Of a stretch of 64,000 bases of DNA, positions 43,242-52,666 are shown piece after piece. Position 1 is the stretch's first letter. Each line of letters starts with the position of its first letter. The DNA is from Henriciella mobilis. Lineage in GTDB: Bacteria; Pseudomonadota; Alphaproteobacteria; Caulobacterales; Hyphomonadaceae. The DNA lies in contig NZ_QWFZ01000039.1 of assembly GCF_003576315.1 (NCBI RefSeq), forward strand, positions 336,967 to 400,966, in the 5' to 3' direction. A program made the position numbers and the translations under genes. Under the pieces are notes generated by a model. The model was given only the letters and a program-made list of their open reading frames with translations. It did not search any database and had not been told where the DNA came from.

Positions 43242-45227
43242 TTGAAGCTTTTCAGTATCGTCATCAATGCGATGGCGGCCATTTGTATGTCTCTTGCCGC
43301 TTCAGCCCAGGCACCACAGCCGCCAATCGAAGCGTATGGCGAGTTGCCCTCCCTCGTCGAAGCTGAAGTCTCTCCCAGTGGCCACAGGATTGCGCTTCTT
43401 GTGCAGAAGAACGCCAGTTTCGTCCTGCGTATCTATGACGCGAAGGAGAGAGCGATCACGCATCAGTTCGGCGTCGAACCGATGAAGGTCCGGGGCCTTT
43501 TCTTCAGTGACGACAAGCATGTGATCCTGCAGGCCTCGGAGACCACCCAGACCTGGGGATTTCGAGGAAAGTACGAGTATTCCGCCGCCATTTCGATCAA
43601 CCTGGAGAACGGCAAGTCGAAACAGATGCTCTCTCGCGAAGGAAGCCTGTATCCAGCCCAAAGTGGCATCGGGAGGGTCATCGGTCGGCTGGCATCAGGT
43701 GACCTGCTGATGCCGGCGTGGGTAGGGTCTTCCAGGTCTCAGCCACACTACGACATTCTGAAGGCTGATCCCGACAACGGCCATGGCCGCAAGCACACGC
43801 GCGGTTTTCATGACACGATCGACTGGTTCGTCTCAACCGAAGGCGAGGCGTTGGTGCGCGAGTCCTACGACGACGACAAAGACAAATACGTTGCCGAATA
43901 TCATGATGGCAAAAACTGGAACGCGCTTCTGGACATAGACAGCGCAGAACTTCCGGTCAGTATCGTTGCCCTCACCAATGACGAAAAGGGTGCCTTCTTC
44001 GTCAGTGTTCGTGACGATGAAGAGGGCTTCAGCGCGCTGTCGCGGATCAATTTTGATGGCAGCACGCAAGAGTCGACCTATGCGCGGGAGGGTGCCGACA
44101 TCGGCGCTGTCCTGACCGATATCAACAGGCGCTTTGTAGGCGTGAAATACACCGGCACGCTGCCAGCCTACGATTTTGCCGATGAAGTCCTGCAGGAGAG
44201 CTATACGTTTGTCTCCTCAACCTTCCCTAACACCATGATCGAGCTCGACTCATGGGCCGACGACCGGTCCAGCATGCTCTATCGCGTCTTTGACGGGTTC
44301 AAGGTCGATTTCTGGCTGCTGCACCAGCGAAATCCGGACAAACTGACCATCCTTGCCTATTCGCGGACAGACATTCCGCCAGAAGCCGTGGGCCAGGTCT
44401 TTGCTGCGAAGTATCCTGCCCGGGATGGGCTCGACATCCCCGCCATCCTCACAATTCCGCCCGGCACAAACCTGGAGGCCGGAATGAAGCTGCCGATGAT
44501 TGTCATGCCGCATGGCGGCCCTGCGGCTCACGACACCTATGATTTCGATTGGCTCGCCCAGTTCTTCGCCAATCGCGGCTATTTCGTCCTGCAGCCGAAT
44601 TTTCGGGGCTCGACCGGTTTCGGGCAGGCGTTCGAGGATGCTGGACAGGGCGAATGGGCGGGCAAGATGCAGGACGATATCACGGATGGCGTCAATGCCA
44701 TGACCAGCAGCGGATATGCGGATCCTGACAGGGTCTGCATTATCGGTGCGAGCTATGGCGGCTATGCCGCTCTCGCTGGTGGAGCGTTTACGCCCGACCT
44801 TTACAGATGCGTGGCCGCGATTGCACCGGTGGCCGATCTCGAAAAGATGCTCCGCACTGAAAGCCGCGATCACGGCCGCGACAGCTGGAGCGTTACATAT
44901 TGGGAACGGATCATGGCAGATGGCGATGCGCGCCGCGAAAAGCTCCGCTCAATCTCGCCCAGCGAATTTGCCGACAGTTTCAAGGCGCCTGTCCTGCTCA
45001 TCCATGGCATCGACGACACCGTCGTCGAATATGACCAGAGCCGCATAATGAAGCGGGCGCTCGATCGCGCCGGAAAGGATGTGGACCTCGTCAAGCTGAA
45101 AGGCGGCGACCACTGGCTCAGCGATAGCGAAACACGCCTGGCCACGCTGCAGGCGCTGGATGCCTTCGTATCGGAACACCTGGCGCCGGCGGCCGGTTCG
45201 AACCCGGCCGCCGCGCCGACGCCATAG
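43242..45227 (+). CDS. Prolyl-oligopeptidase-family (S9) exported peptidase
   Basis: The 661-residue precursor has a signal peptide MKLFSIVINAMAAICMSLAA, an N-terminal beta-propeller-like part (about 40-390) and a C-terminal alpha/beta-hydrolase domain. The catalytic serine is in GASYGGYAAL (about residue 504), the aspartate in HGIDDTVVEYD (about 590) and the histidine in GGDHWLSD (about 624). It is probably a periplasmic dipeptidyl or acyl-aminoacyl peptidase. The start codon is TTG with GAGAGG upstream. It ends seven bases from the convergent aldehyde dehydrogenase. Confidence 0.9.
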   Translation: MKLFSIVINAMAAICMSLAASAQAPQPPIEAYGELPSLVEAEVSPSGHRIALLVQKNASFVLRIYDAKERAITHQFGVEPMKVRGLFFSDDKHVILQASETTQTWGFRGKYEYSAAISINLENGKSKQMLSREGSLYPAQSGIGRVIGRLASGDLLMPAWVGSSRSQPHYDILKADPDNGHGRKHTRGFHDTIDWFVSTEGEALVRESYDDDKDKYVAEYHDGKNWNALLDIDSAELPVSIVALTNDEKGAFFVSVRDDEEGFSALSRINFDGSTQESTYAREGADIGAVLTDINRRFVGVKYTGTLPAYDFADEVLQESYTFVSSTFPNTMIELDSWADDRSSMLYRVFDGFKVDFWLLHQRNPDKLTILAYSRTDIPPEAVGQVFAAKYPARDGLDIPAILTIPPGTNLEAGMKLPMIVMPHGGPAAHDTYDFDWLAQFFANRGYFVLQPNFRGSTGFGQAFEDAGQGEWAGKMQDDITDGVNAMTSSGYADPDRVCIIGASYGGYAALAGGAFTPDLYRCVAAIAPVADLEKMLRTESRDHGRDSWSVTYWERIMADGDARREKLRSISPSEFADSFKAPVLLIHGIDDTVVEYDQSRIMKRALDRAGKDVDLVKLKGGDHWLSDSETRLATLQALDAFVSEHLAPAAGSNPAAAPTP

Positions 45228-45233
45228 GCGCGC

Positions 45234-46670
45234 CTACTTCTTGATGCGGCTTTCGACCTGCTTGCGGTATTTGTCGCCATAGGGCGGACGAACCATGGCA
45301 AGCAGCTCCGAACCGATCTGCGTGTAGACCGACTTGCGGTGGCTGAATTCCCGGAAACCGTCGACCCCATGATACGAGCCCATGCCGGACGGACCAATGC
45401 CGCCAAAAGGCAGGTCCTCCTGGGCGACATGGAAGATGACATCGTTCACCGTCACCCCGCCAGAGGTCGTATTGTTGAGGACATAGTCACGCTCGTCGGC
45501 ATCCTCACCGAAGTAGTAGAGGCCGAGCGGGCGCGGGTGGGCGTTGACATAGGCCACCGCTTCCTGCGCGCCGGAATAGGACTTTATCGGCAGGATCGGG
45601 CCGAAAATCTCGTCCTGCATGACCTTCATGTCGTCCGTCGGATCGATGATGATATGCGGTGGCATCTTGTGGAAGGGCTGTTGCGAGAAGTTCTCGCCAG
45701 CCGGATTGATCTCGACGATCTCCGCGCCCTTCGACTTTGCATCCTCAAGATAGGACTGCAGCCGGTCATAGTGGCGCTGGTTTACCACTGACGTGTAGTC
45801 GACATTATCCTTGAGGCCGGACGGATACATGGTTTCAACGGCGCTGGTCGCCGCCTGAACGAAATCTTTCGTCTTCTCTTTCGGCACGAACGCGTAATCC
45901 GGTGCGAGGCAGATCTGACCCGCATTCAGCGTCTTGCCTGCCATGATACGCTTGGCGGCCTTTTCGAGGTCGGCGGATTCGCCGAGGATCACCGGTGACT
46001 TGCCACCGAGTTCGAGTGTCAGCGGGACAAGATTATCCGCTGCGGCCCGCATCACGTGATGGGCGATCGACGTCGCGCCAGTGAAGATCATGTGGTCGAA
46101 GGGCAGCTTGGAGAAGGCCGCGCCTACGTCCGGCCCGCCGGTGACCACGGCAACCTCTTCCTCGGTATAGTATTCGGCGAACAGCTTCTTCATCAGCTCG
46201 GATGTCTGCTCGGTAAATTCCGACGGCTTGATCATCGTCCGGTTGCCAGCCGCGAAAACACCGGCCAGCGGCGTGAAGGTGAGGTTCACCGGAAAGTTCC
46301 ATGGGCTGATAACGCCCACGACGCCCTTGGGCTGGTACTGAATCCGCGCCTTGGCGCCCATCAGGCCGAGCGGAAAGTCTGTCGAACGCTTTTCCGGCTT
46401 CATCCATTTGCGCAGATGCTTCTTCGCATGCTTCAGCGCGCCGATGGATCCGGCAATGTCGGTGAAGTCGGACTGGTCCATGGAGCGGTGGCCGAAATCG
46501 GCACTCATCGCCTCGCTGAGCGCCTTGCGGTGCGTCACCAGGAGGTCGATCGCCTTGTCCAGCCATTCCTCGCGCCGTTCGGCAGAGGGAATTCCGTCAC
46601 GGATATGCGCCGCTTTCTGCCGGGCGAGAACAGAACTCATCTGATCGGGGCTTGAAGTATCCAGGGCCAT
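45234..46670 (-). CDS. Aldehyde dehydrogenase, coniferyl-aldehyde type
   Basis: The 478-residue NAD(P)-dependent enzyme oxidises aldehydes to acids. Visible features are SPWNFPVNLTFTPLAGVFAAG, FTGATSIAHHVM, the general-base glutamate in LELGGKSPVIL (about 219) and catalytic cysteine in NAGQICLAPDYAFVP (about 254). NAGQICLAPDY and the C-terminal FSHRKSVYTQ are typical of the coniferyl aldehyde / fatty aldehyde branch. ATG 46670 has GGAGGA upstream; an upstream extension of 37 codons lacks support. It diverges from the enoyl-CoA hydratase gene. Confidence 0.88.
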   Translation of the reverse strand: MALDTSSPDQMSSVLARQKAAHIRDGIPSAERREEWLDKAIDLLVTHRKALSEAMSADFGHRSMDQSDFTDIAGSIGALKHAKKHLRKWMKPEKRSTDFPLGLMGAKARIQYQPKGVVGVISPWNFPVNLTFTPLAGVFAAGNRTMIKPSEFTEQTSELMKKLFAEYYTEEEVAVVTGGPDVGAAFSKLPFDHMIFTGATSIAHHVMRAAADNLVPLTLELGGKSPVILGESADLEKAAKRIMAGKTLNAGQICLAPDYAFVPKEKTKDFVQAATSAVETMYPSGLKDNVDYTSVVNQRHYDRLQSYLEDAKSKGAEIVEINPAGENFSQQPFHKMPPHIIIDPTDDMKVMQDEIFGPILPIKSYSGAQEAVAYVNAHPRPLGLYYFGEDADERDYVLNNTTSGGVTVNDVIFHVAQEDLPFGGIGPSGMGSYHGVDGFREFSHRKSVYTQIGSELLAMVRPPYGDKYRKQVESRIKK

Positions 46671-46808
46671 GCGGGTCCTCCCAAAAATTTGTAACGGGTT
46701 CCAATCTACCGGATATACCCTCCAATCCAAAGATTGTCGCCACGTCACGGTTTTCTGCCCACGAGAAGCGGGTACATTCACCGAGAAATTGCAACGAGGA
46801 AACGCCCC
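46671..46808. promoter_or_regulatory. Divergent control region, aldehyde dehydrogenase / enoyl-CoA hydratase
   Basis: This 138-base region carries outward promoters. A short palindrome CAATC-caaa-GATTG (46723-46736) in its centre might be an operator serving both genes. No regulator gene is adjacent. Confidence 0.3.
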
Positions 46809-47597
46809 ATGAGCTTCGAAAAAATCGAATACAAGGTAGAAGACGACATCGCCATCATCGCATTCAACGATCCGAAAACGATGAATGCTGCCGGTGTCGA
46901 CACAGTCGACGAGATGAGCCTTGCCCTGGAGCGGGCCGGCGATGAGGCGCGCTGCACCATCATTACCGGCAATGGGCGTGGCTTCTGCTCAGGCGCGAAT
47001 CTTTCCGGAAACATGGGCGGCGGCGAATCCAACCGCAAGCCGGATGCGGGGCGCGAGCTGGACCGGCTCTACAACCCCTTCATCAAGGCGATCCGTACCC
47101 ATCCTCACCCCGTCATCACGGCTGTGAATGGCGCGGCGGCGGGCGTTGGCTGCTCCATCGCGCTGATGGGCGACTTCATCGTGGCGGCTGAAAGCGCCTA
47201 CTTCCTCCAGGCGTTCCGTCGCATCGGCCTGGTGCCGGATGGCGGCTCCACCTTCCTGCTGACCCGGACGATCGGCCGGGCCCGTGCCATGGAGATGACC
47301 CTCTTCGGCGAAAAGATCCCGGCGGCTCAGGCGCTCGACTGGGGGCTGGTCAATCGCGTGGTCGCCGACGACAAGCTCATGGACGAAGCCAAGAGCTATG
47401 CCCAGCAGCTTGCCAGCGGCCCGACAACGGCCCTGTCCATTATCCGCGACCTTGTCTGGCAGGCCGAGGACAATGACCTCGACAGCCAGCTGCAGGCCGA
47501 ACGCTTCGCCCAGCGCACCGCCGGCCGCTCGCCGGACTTTGCCGAAGGTGTGAAGGCCTTCCTCGAGAAGCGGCCGGCGAACTTCAAGAAAGCCTGA
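46809..47597 (+). CDS. Enoyl-CoA hydratase/isomerase family protein
   Basis: The 262-residue crotonase-fold enzyme starts MSFEKIEYKVEDDIAIIAFN. It has the oxyanion-hole segments GRGFCSGANLSG and NGAAAGVGCSIALMGDFIVAA, and a RRIGLVPDGGSTFLLTR region where catalytic acids usually lie (D rather than E in PDGG). It acts on acyl-CoA in beta-oxidation or a related pathway. GAGGAAA precedes ATG 46809. It faces the serine hydrolase gene across a hairpin. Confidence 0.9.
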   Translation: MSFEKIEYKVEDDIAIIAFNDPKTMNAAGVDTVDEMSLALERAGDEARCTIITGNGRGFCSGANLSGNMGGGESNRKPDAGRELDRLYNPFIKAIRTHPHPVITAVNGAAAGVGCSIALMGDFIVAAESAYFLQAFRRIGLVPDGGSTFLLTRTIGRARAMEMTLFGEKIPAAQALDWGLVNRVVADDKLMDEAKSYAQQLASGPTTALSIIRDLVWQAEDNDLDSQLQAERFAQRTAGRSPDFAEGVKAFLEKRPANFKKA

Positions 47598-47608
47598 TCA
47601 ATGCTGCT

Positions 47609-47648
47609 GGCCGTCGTCCCCGACACATCAAGGTCCGGGATGACGGCC
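47609..47648. terminator. Bidirectional terminator hairpin
   Basis: GGCCGTCGTCCCCGAC pairs with GTCCGGGATGACGGCC around an 8-base loop, with one mismatch and one G-T pair. It separates convergent genes. The GTCNTCCCNGAC form is a common repeat motif in alphaproteobacterial intergenic DNA. Confidence 0.7.
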
Positions 47649-47656
47649 CGTTTCAC

Positions 47657-48892
47657 TCACCAGTCAATCGCCGCATAGACCAGCTGCTGGAGTTGCGGGC
47701 GGATCGGGTAGCAGCCCGACGGGATCATCTGGGTCGCCTGGATGGCGATGAGTTCTTCCTCATAGTCGATCCAGAAGAAGGTGTTGGCGAGGCCGCCCCA
47801 GCTGAACGTGCCGAGCGAACCGGGCTGCATGGTCTCGGCAACATCGACGACGACCGAACCGCCAAGGCCAAACCCATTGCCCTCCATCCGGGCTTCGGAA
47901 AAGGTCTTGTCGCCCATTTGCTTGATCGTCTTGCCCTCGGGCAGGTGGTTCTTGCGCATGAACTCGACCGTCTTGGGGCTGAGCAGCTGCGTCCCGCCAA
48001 GCCGCCCGCCATGCAGCAGCATCAGGCAGAACTTGTGATAGTCGCGCAGGGTCGAGACCAGCCCGCCGCCAGCATTCAGCAGCGGCGGCTTGGAGCGGTA
48101 GAGCTTTGACTCTTCTCCATCGCCGTCGCTAAGCGTGACCTTGCCGCTGACAGGGTCGCGCGAATAGCAGGCCATGAGGCGGTGCAGCTTGTCTTCCGGC
48201 ACGTAGAAATCGGTGTCTTCCATGCCCAGCGGCTCGAAAATGCGCTCCTTGAAGAACGCGTCGAGCGTCTGTCCGGACGCAACCTCGACCACGCGGCCGA
48301 GCACATCCGTCGAATGGCTGTAGTTCCAGCGCGTGCCGGGTGAAAAGAGCAGCGGAATGCCCGCGAGCCGTGCGCACATTTCCTCAAGCGTTTCGTCTGG
48401 CCGGGCGATCTTTTCGCGGCGATAGATCGCGTCGACCTCATGCTGCATCAGGAAGCCATAGGTTAGCCCCGACGTATGCGTGAAGAGGTCGCGCACCTGC
48501 ATCGGCCGGTTCGGCTTGCGCGTTTCATAATCGTCGATCGTGCCCTTCACCCAGACCTGCGTGTGCTCGAATTCCGGGATGTAGCGGGCGACCTCATGAT
48601 CGAGGCGGATCTTCGCTTCCTCGAACAGCATCATCGCCGCGACCGAGGTGATCGGCTTGGTCATCGAATAGATGCGGAAAATCGTTTCCGGATTGATCGG
48701 CTGCCCGCCATCCAGACGGGTCCGGCCGCGATAGGCTTCATGGATGACCTGACCGTTGCGCGACACCATGGTCGCCATGCAGGGCAGCTTGCCGCTGTCG
48801 AGATAGGCCTTGCCGAAATAGGTTGGAATCGCGGCCAGCCGCTCCTCGTTCATGCCGACATCGCCAGCGCTAATCTCATCCTGAATTGTCAT
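47657..48892 (-). CDS. Beta-lactamase-fold serine hydrolase (class C/EstB-like)
   Basis: The 411-residue enzyme has the nucleophile motif S76-M-T-K79 in FRIYSMTKPITSV and a tyrosine motif Y191-S-H in WNYSHSTDVLGR, followed by a C-terminal FSWGGLANTFFWID. No signal peptide is seen, which argues for an intracellular esterase rather than a periplasmic beta-lactamase. It sits within the acyl-CoA island 25 bases upstream of nothing essential; the downstream neighbour on this strand is convergent enoyl-CoA hydratase. The natural ester or lactone substrate is unknown. Confidence 0.87.
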   Translation of the reverse strand: MTIQDEISAGDVGMNEERLAAIPTYFGKAYLDSGKLPCMATMVSRNGQVIHEAYRGRTRLDGGQPINPETIFRIYSMTKPITSVAAMMLFEEAKIRLDHEVARYIPEFEHTQVWVKGTIDDYETRKPNRPMQVRDLFTHTSGLTYGFLMQHEVDAIYRREKIARPDETLEEMCARLAGIPLLFSPGTRWNYSHSTDVLGRVVEVASGQTLDAFFKERIFEPLGMEDTDFYVPEDKLHRLMACYSRDPVSGKVTLSDGDGEESKLYRSKPPLLNAGGGLVSTLRDYHKFCLMLLHGGRLGGTQLLSPKTVEFMRKNHLPEGKTIKQMGDKTFSEARMEGNGFGLGGSVVVDVAETMQPGSLGTFSWGGLANTFFWIDYEEELIAIQATQMIPSGCYPIRPQLQQLVYAAIDW

Positions 48893-48917
48893 GTCCCTGC
48901 CCCGGATCGATTTCTAG

Positions 48918-50078
48918 CTACAGCTCACCAGCATTTGCCGCTTTCATCAATTCCCGCGCGATCACGATTTGCTGAATTTGCGACGTGCCTTCGTACAGGC
49001 GGAAGAGGCGGACATCGCGGTAGAAACGCTCGATGCCGTAATCGGTAATATAGCCGGCCCCGCCGAAGACCTGCACGGCCCGGTCGGCGATGCGGCCACA
49101 CGCTTCGGTCGCGAAGAGCTTCGTCGATGAGGCGAGCATGGTGATGTTCTCGCCAGCATCGCGCCTACGGGCGGCGTCGAGGATCATGCAGCGGGCGGCA
49201 TAGGCCTCGGCCTGGCTGTCGGCCATCATCGCCTGGATCATCTGATGCTGGGCGATCGGCTTGCCGAACTGCTCGCGCTCCATGGCGTAGCCGACCATTT
49301 CCTTGATCAGCCGTTCCGACGCGCCCGTCGCGACCGCGGAGATATGCAGGCGGCCCTTGTCGAGCACGCTCATTGCGACCTTGAAGCCCTCGCCTTCCTT
49401 GCCGATCATGTTCTTCGCTGGCACGCGGGCATCGTCGAAGATCACATCACAGACATGGGCGCCCTGCTGGCCCATCTTCTTTTCCGGAACGCCGACACTG
49501 ACGCCCGGCGTGTCGCGCTCGACGACGAAGGAAGAGACGCCCTTGGCGCCCGGTTCGTCCTGATCGGTCCGCGCCATGACCGTGAAGAGGTTCGCCTTGT
49601 TGGCATTGGTGATGTAACGCTTCGTACCGTTCAGGACGTAGTGGTCACCGTCGCGCACGGCCTTTGTTTTGAGGCCGCCAGCATCGGACCCGGCGCCCGG
49701 TTCGGTCAGCGCAAAGGAGGCGATCAGGTCACCGGAGGCGATACCCGGCAGCCATTTCTCTTTTTGCGCTTCGGTGCCGAACAGGACCAGCGCCTGGCTG
49801 CCAATGCCGATATTCGTGCCGGCAACCGAGCGGAAGGCTGGCGATGTGCGTCCCAGCTCCAGAGCGACAAGGCATTCGGTCTCCATGTCCAGACCAAGCC
49901 CGCCATACTCTTCCGGGACGGCCAGGCCGAACAGGCCGAGCGACTTCATCTCGTCGACGACATCCTGAGGCACTTCATCCTCTTCGCCGACCTTGGCCTC
50001 TATCGGGATGCACCGCTCCGTCACGAACCGGCGCACCTGCTCTATCAGCGCCTGACGAATTTCAGCATCGAAAGCCAT
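48918..50078 (-). CDS. Acyl-CoA dehydrogenase (first copy)
   Basis: The 386-residue FAD enzyme introduces the alpha-beta double bond of acyl-CoA. It has FALTEPGAGSDAGGLKT (FAD/substrate loop), RYITNANKANLFTVMA, and QVFGGAGYITDYGIERFYRDVR followed by LYEGTSQIQQ, where the glutamate is the usual catalytic base. ATG 50078 has AGGAGG seven bases upstream; a longer frame is not supported. It precedes the serine hydrolase gene on the same strand with a 25-base gap, so they are likely cotranscribed. Confidence 0.93.
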   Translation of the reverse strand: MAFDAEIRQALIEQVRRFVTERCIPIEAKVGEEDEVPQDVVDEMKSLGLFGLAVPEEYGGLGLDMETECLVALELGRTSPAFRSVAGTNIGIGSQALVLFGTEAQKEKWLPGIASGDLIASFALTEPGAGSDAGGLKTKAVRDGDHYVLNGTKRYITNANKANLFTVMARTDQDEPGAKGVSSFVVERDTPGVSVGVPEKKMGQQGAHVCDVIFDDARVPAKNMIGKEGEGFKVAMSVLDKGRLHISAVATGASERLIKEMVGYAMEREQFGKPIAQHQMIQAMMADSQAEAYAARCMILDAARRRDAGENITMLASSTKLFATEACGRIADRAVQVFGGAGYITDYGIERFYRDVRLFRLYEGTSQIQQIVIARELMKAANAGEL

Positions 50079-50211
50079 GCAATCCTCCTGTCGAATTCTC
50101 TTTTCACAATATGCTTTGATCGCATCGAACGCCAAGCGCAAGGCTGCGAGGAGGTAGCGCCATCCTTCTCGCCGCGTTAGACGGGGCCGAAGACTGCAAA
50201 AGGGAGGCATC

Positions 50212-50640
50212 ATGGTACCGGCAAATCGCGTGGAGAGTGGAGAGTTCGAAGGCTGGTACACTTGGCCGGAAGAGCCGTTCGAGTACGAATCGGCCGGGCC
50301 GTTCTACTTCCGCGTGGATGAGCAGGGCCCGGTTGCCGCTTTCCGCGCCGAACGCAAACACATGAATGCCGGCGGCAGCGTGCATGGCGGCTGCCTGATG
50401 GCGTTTGCCGACTTCTCGCTCTTCGCGATCGCGCATGAGCAGATCGAAGGCGAGTATGGCGTGACGGTCGCCTTCACCTCCGAATTCCTGTCGGGCCCCG
50501 CAGAGGGCGCCTATATCGAGGCGCGCGGCGAAGTGCTGCGTTCAGGCAAGAACCTGACCTTCGTTCGGGGCATCATTACAGGCGACGGCAAGCCGTCGCT
50601 GAATTTCTCCGGCACGATCATGCGGCGTCCCAAACGCTAG
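50212..50640 (+). CDS. Hotdog-fold thioesterase (PaaI type)
   Basis: The 142-residue protein has the 4HBT/PaaI core HMNAGGSVHGGCLMAFADF with the HGG turn, then YGVTVAFTSEFLSGPAEGAYIEARGEVLRSGKNLTFVRG, typical of thioesterases that hydrolyse acyl-CoA. AAGGGAGG precedes ATG 50212. It diverges from the acyl-CoA dehydrogenase across 133 bases. Confidence 0.88.
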   Translation: MVPANRVESGEFEGWYTWPEEPFEYESAGPFYFRVDEQGPVAAFRAERKHMNAGGSVHGGCLMAFADFSLFAIAHEQIEGEYGVTVAFTSEFLSGPAEGAYIEARGEVLRSGKNLTFVRGIITGDGKPSLNFSGTIMRRPKR

Positions 50641-50797
50641 CAGCCAGCATAGAAGCAGGCCGCTTCCATTCCAGGCGATAGGACAACGGACGGACCACCG
50701 CTCCGCCAGCCCCCTGTTTCGAAAATGCTGTTGAAGGCCCCGCGCCCATGCTAGGCCAGTTTCAAGCTGGGAGTTTATCTGAAGGGGGAATGGACAC

Positions 50798-51424
50798 ATG
50801 GCACTGAAAGTCATCAGCGCAGGCTTTGGCCGGACAGGGACGATGTCGCTCAAGCTGGCGCTCGATCAGCTCGGCTTCGGGCCGTGCTACCATATGGATG
50901 AAGTCCTGAAGAACGGACAGGCCTTCGTGCCGCTCTGGAATGATGTGGTAGACGGCAAGCCGGACTGGGAGACAGTCTATGCAGGCTACCATTCGGCCGT
51001 GGACTGGCCGACCGCGGCCTATTGGAAGGAACTCGCCGACTATTATCCCGACGCAAAGATGATCCTGTCATCACGCTCCGCAGAGAGCTGGTATGACAGC
51101 ATCTCCCAGACCATCCTTGCCGTGGCGCAGGCGCCCGAGAAATGGCCGCCGCCCGCCGTGCCATGGATGACCATGGTGATGAAAATCCTGAAGCGCAGCC
51201 TTGGCGAGGCATGGGACCGCGAGAGCCTGATCGCGGTGTTCAATGCCCATGAAGCGGCGGTGAAGGCGGCCTTCCCGAAAGAGCGCCTGCTGGTCCACTC
51301 GGCAAAGGACGGCTGGGCACCGCTGTGCGAACACCTCGGCGTCCCGGTGCCGGAAACGCCCTACCCCCGCACGAACAACCGCGAAGAGTTCTTCGAGCTG
51401 ATGAAGGGCGCCGACGACATGTAA
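50798..51424 (+). CDS. Sulfotransferase-family protein (P-loop, PAPS type)
   Basis: The 208-residue protein begins MALKVISAGFGRTGTMSLK, whose GxGRTGT segment matches the 5'-phosphosulfate loop, and later KMILSSRSAESWYDSI, the 3'-phosphate-binding region with conserved serine. It fits the bacterial sulfotransferase family that includes small cytosolic members. It would transfer sulfate from PAPS to an unknown acceptor. It is flanked by acyl-CoA enzymes. The 157-base gap before it holds nothing recognisable beyond AAGGGGGA ahead of the ATG. Confidence 0.85.
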   Translation: MALKVISAGFGRTGTMSLKLALDQLGFGPCYHMDEVLKNGQAFVPLWNDVVDGKPDWETVYAGYHSAVDWPTAAYWKELADYYPDAKMILSSRSAESWYDSISQTILAVAQAPEKWPPPAVPWMTMVMKILKRSLGEAWDRESLIAVFNAHEAAVKAAFPKERLLVHSAKDGWAPLCEHLGVPVPETPYPRTNNREEFFELMKGADDM

Positions 51425-51439
51425 GCCGGAGCGTTCGCT

Positions 51440-52612
51440 CTAGTAGCTCTTCGGCAAGTCCAGCACGCGCTCGGCGATGAAGTTCAGGATCATCTCACGG
51501 CTGACGGGCGCGATCCGGGCGAGCATGGCTTCGCGCATGTAGCGCTCGACATGGTACTCCTTGGCGTAGCCCATGCCGCCATGGGTCAGCACGGCATTCT
51601 CGCACGCCTTGAAGCCGGCCTCGGTCCCGAGATATTTAGCAGCGTTGGCCTCGGCTCCGCATTCCTGGCCGGCATCGTAAAGACCAGCTGCCTTGTAGGC
51701 GAGAAGTTCGGCCGCCTTGAGCTCTGCCCAGCTTTTCGCAAGCGGGTGCTGGATGCCCTGGTTCTGGCCGATGGGCCGGCCAAAGACGACGCGCTCGCGC
51801 GCATACTGGGCTGCACGCTCTAGCGCGGCAAAGCCGAGACCCACCGATTCCACAGCGAACAGGACGCGTTCCGGGTTCAGCCCCTGCAGCAGGTATTTGA
51901 AGCCAGCGCCCTCTTCACCGATCAGGTGCTCCTTCGGCACTTCGAGGCCGTCGATATAGAGCATGTTACATTCGACCGCCTTGCGGCCCATTTTCGGGAT
52001 CGGCTTGGCGTCGATCTTGTCCCGATTGAAATCGGTGTAGAAGAGCGACAGGCCGAGATAGGGCTTGGAACAATCCTCTTTCGGCGTCGTGCGCGCGATG
52101 ATGAGGATCTTGTCGGCCCGCTGGGCGCCGGTCGTCCAGATTTTCCGGCCATTGATCGTGTAGCCTGCATTGGTGCGCTCGGCGCGCGTCTCAAGGCTGG
52201 ACGTGTCGAGGCCGGAATTCGGCTCGGTCACGGCAAAGCACATCTTTTCCTCGCCCGAGATGATCTTCGGCAGGTTTTCCTGTTTCTGTTCGGCATTACC
52301 GAATTTCTCGAGCGGCTTGGGCCCGAAGATGTTGAGGTGGATTGCCGATGCACCGGAATAGCCAGCCCCCGAACGCGTGACGGTCTGCATGACAAGCGCG
52401 GCTTCCGTCAGCCCGAGCCCGGCACCGCCATACTCTTCCGGGAAAGCAACGCCCAGCCAGCCGCCTTCCGCCATGGCGTCGCAAAAGGCTTCCGGCCAAT
52501 CGCCCGTTTCATCAGTCTTCGCCCAGTAGTCTTCGCCAAACTGGGAGCATGTCCGCTCGACGGCGCTCTGAATGGCAAGTTGGTCTTCTGTCATCTGACC
52601 GATTGAATGCAT
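51440..52612 (-). CDS. Acyl-CoA dehydrogenase (second copy)
   Basis: The 390-residue FAD enzyme contains FPEEYGGAGLGLTEAALVMQ, FAVTEPNSGLDTSSLETRA (FAD loop) and GGMGYAKEYHVERYMREAML. After this, where many family members have YEGTxQIQ with the catalytic glutamate, it has ARIAPVSREMILNFIAERVL. It belongs to a different subfamily from the copy at 48918, and its base may lie elsewhere, as in isovaleryl- and long-chain enzymes. ATG 52612 has GGAGG nine bases upstream. It is convergent with the sulfotransferase gene. Confidence 0.92.
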   Translation of the reverse strand: MHSIGQMTEDQLAIQSAVERTCSQFGEDYWAKTDETGDWPEAFCDAMAEGGWLGVAFPEEYGGAGLGLTEAALVMQTVTRSGAGYSGASAIHLNIFGPKPLEKFGNAEQKQENLPKIISGEEKMCFAVTEPNSGLDTSSLETRAERTNAGYTINGRKIWTTGAQRADKILIIARTTPKEDCSKPYLGLSLFYTDFNRDKIDAKPIPKMGRKAVECNMLYIDGLEVPKEHLIGEEGAGFKYLLQGLNPERVLFAVESVGLGFAALERAAQYARERVVFGRPIGQNQGIQHPLAKSWAELKAAELLAYKAAGLYDAGQECGAEANAAKYLGTEAGFKACENAVLTHGGMGYAKEYHVERYMREAMLARIAPVSREMILNFIAERVLDLPKSY

Positions 52613-52666
52613 GTCAAAAATCCTCCGTTGCGCAGACAACTATGTGCAGCTGCCTGTCAAATCCAG

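Noticed and set aside
47657-48892. Antibiotic-resistance beta-lactamase
   Set aside because: The SxxK and YSx motifs exist, but there is no signal peptide and the neighbours are acyl-CoA genes, so an esterase is more likely.
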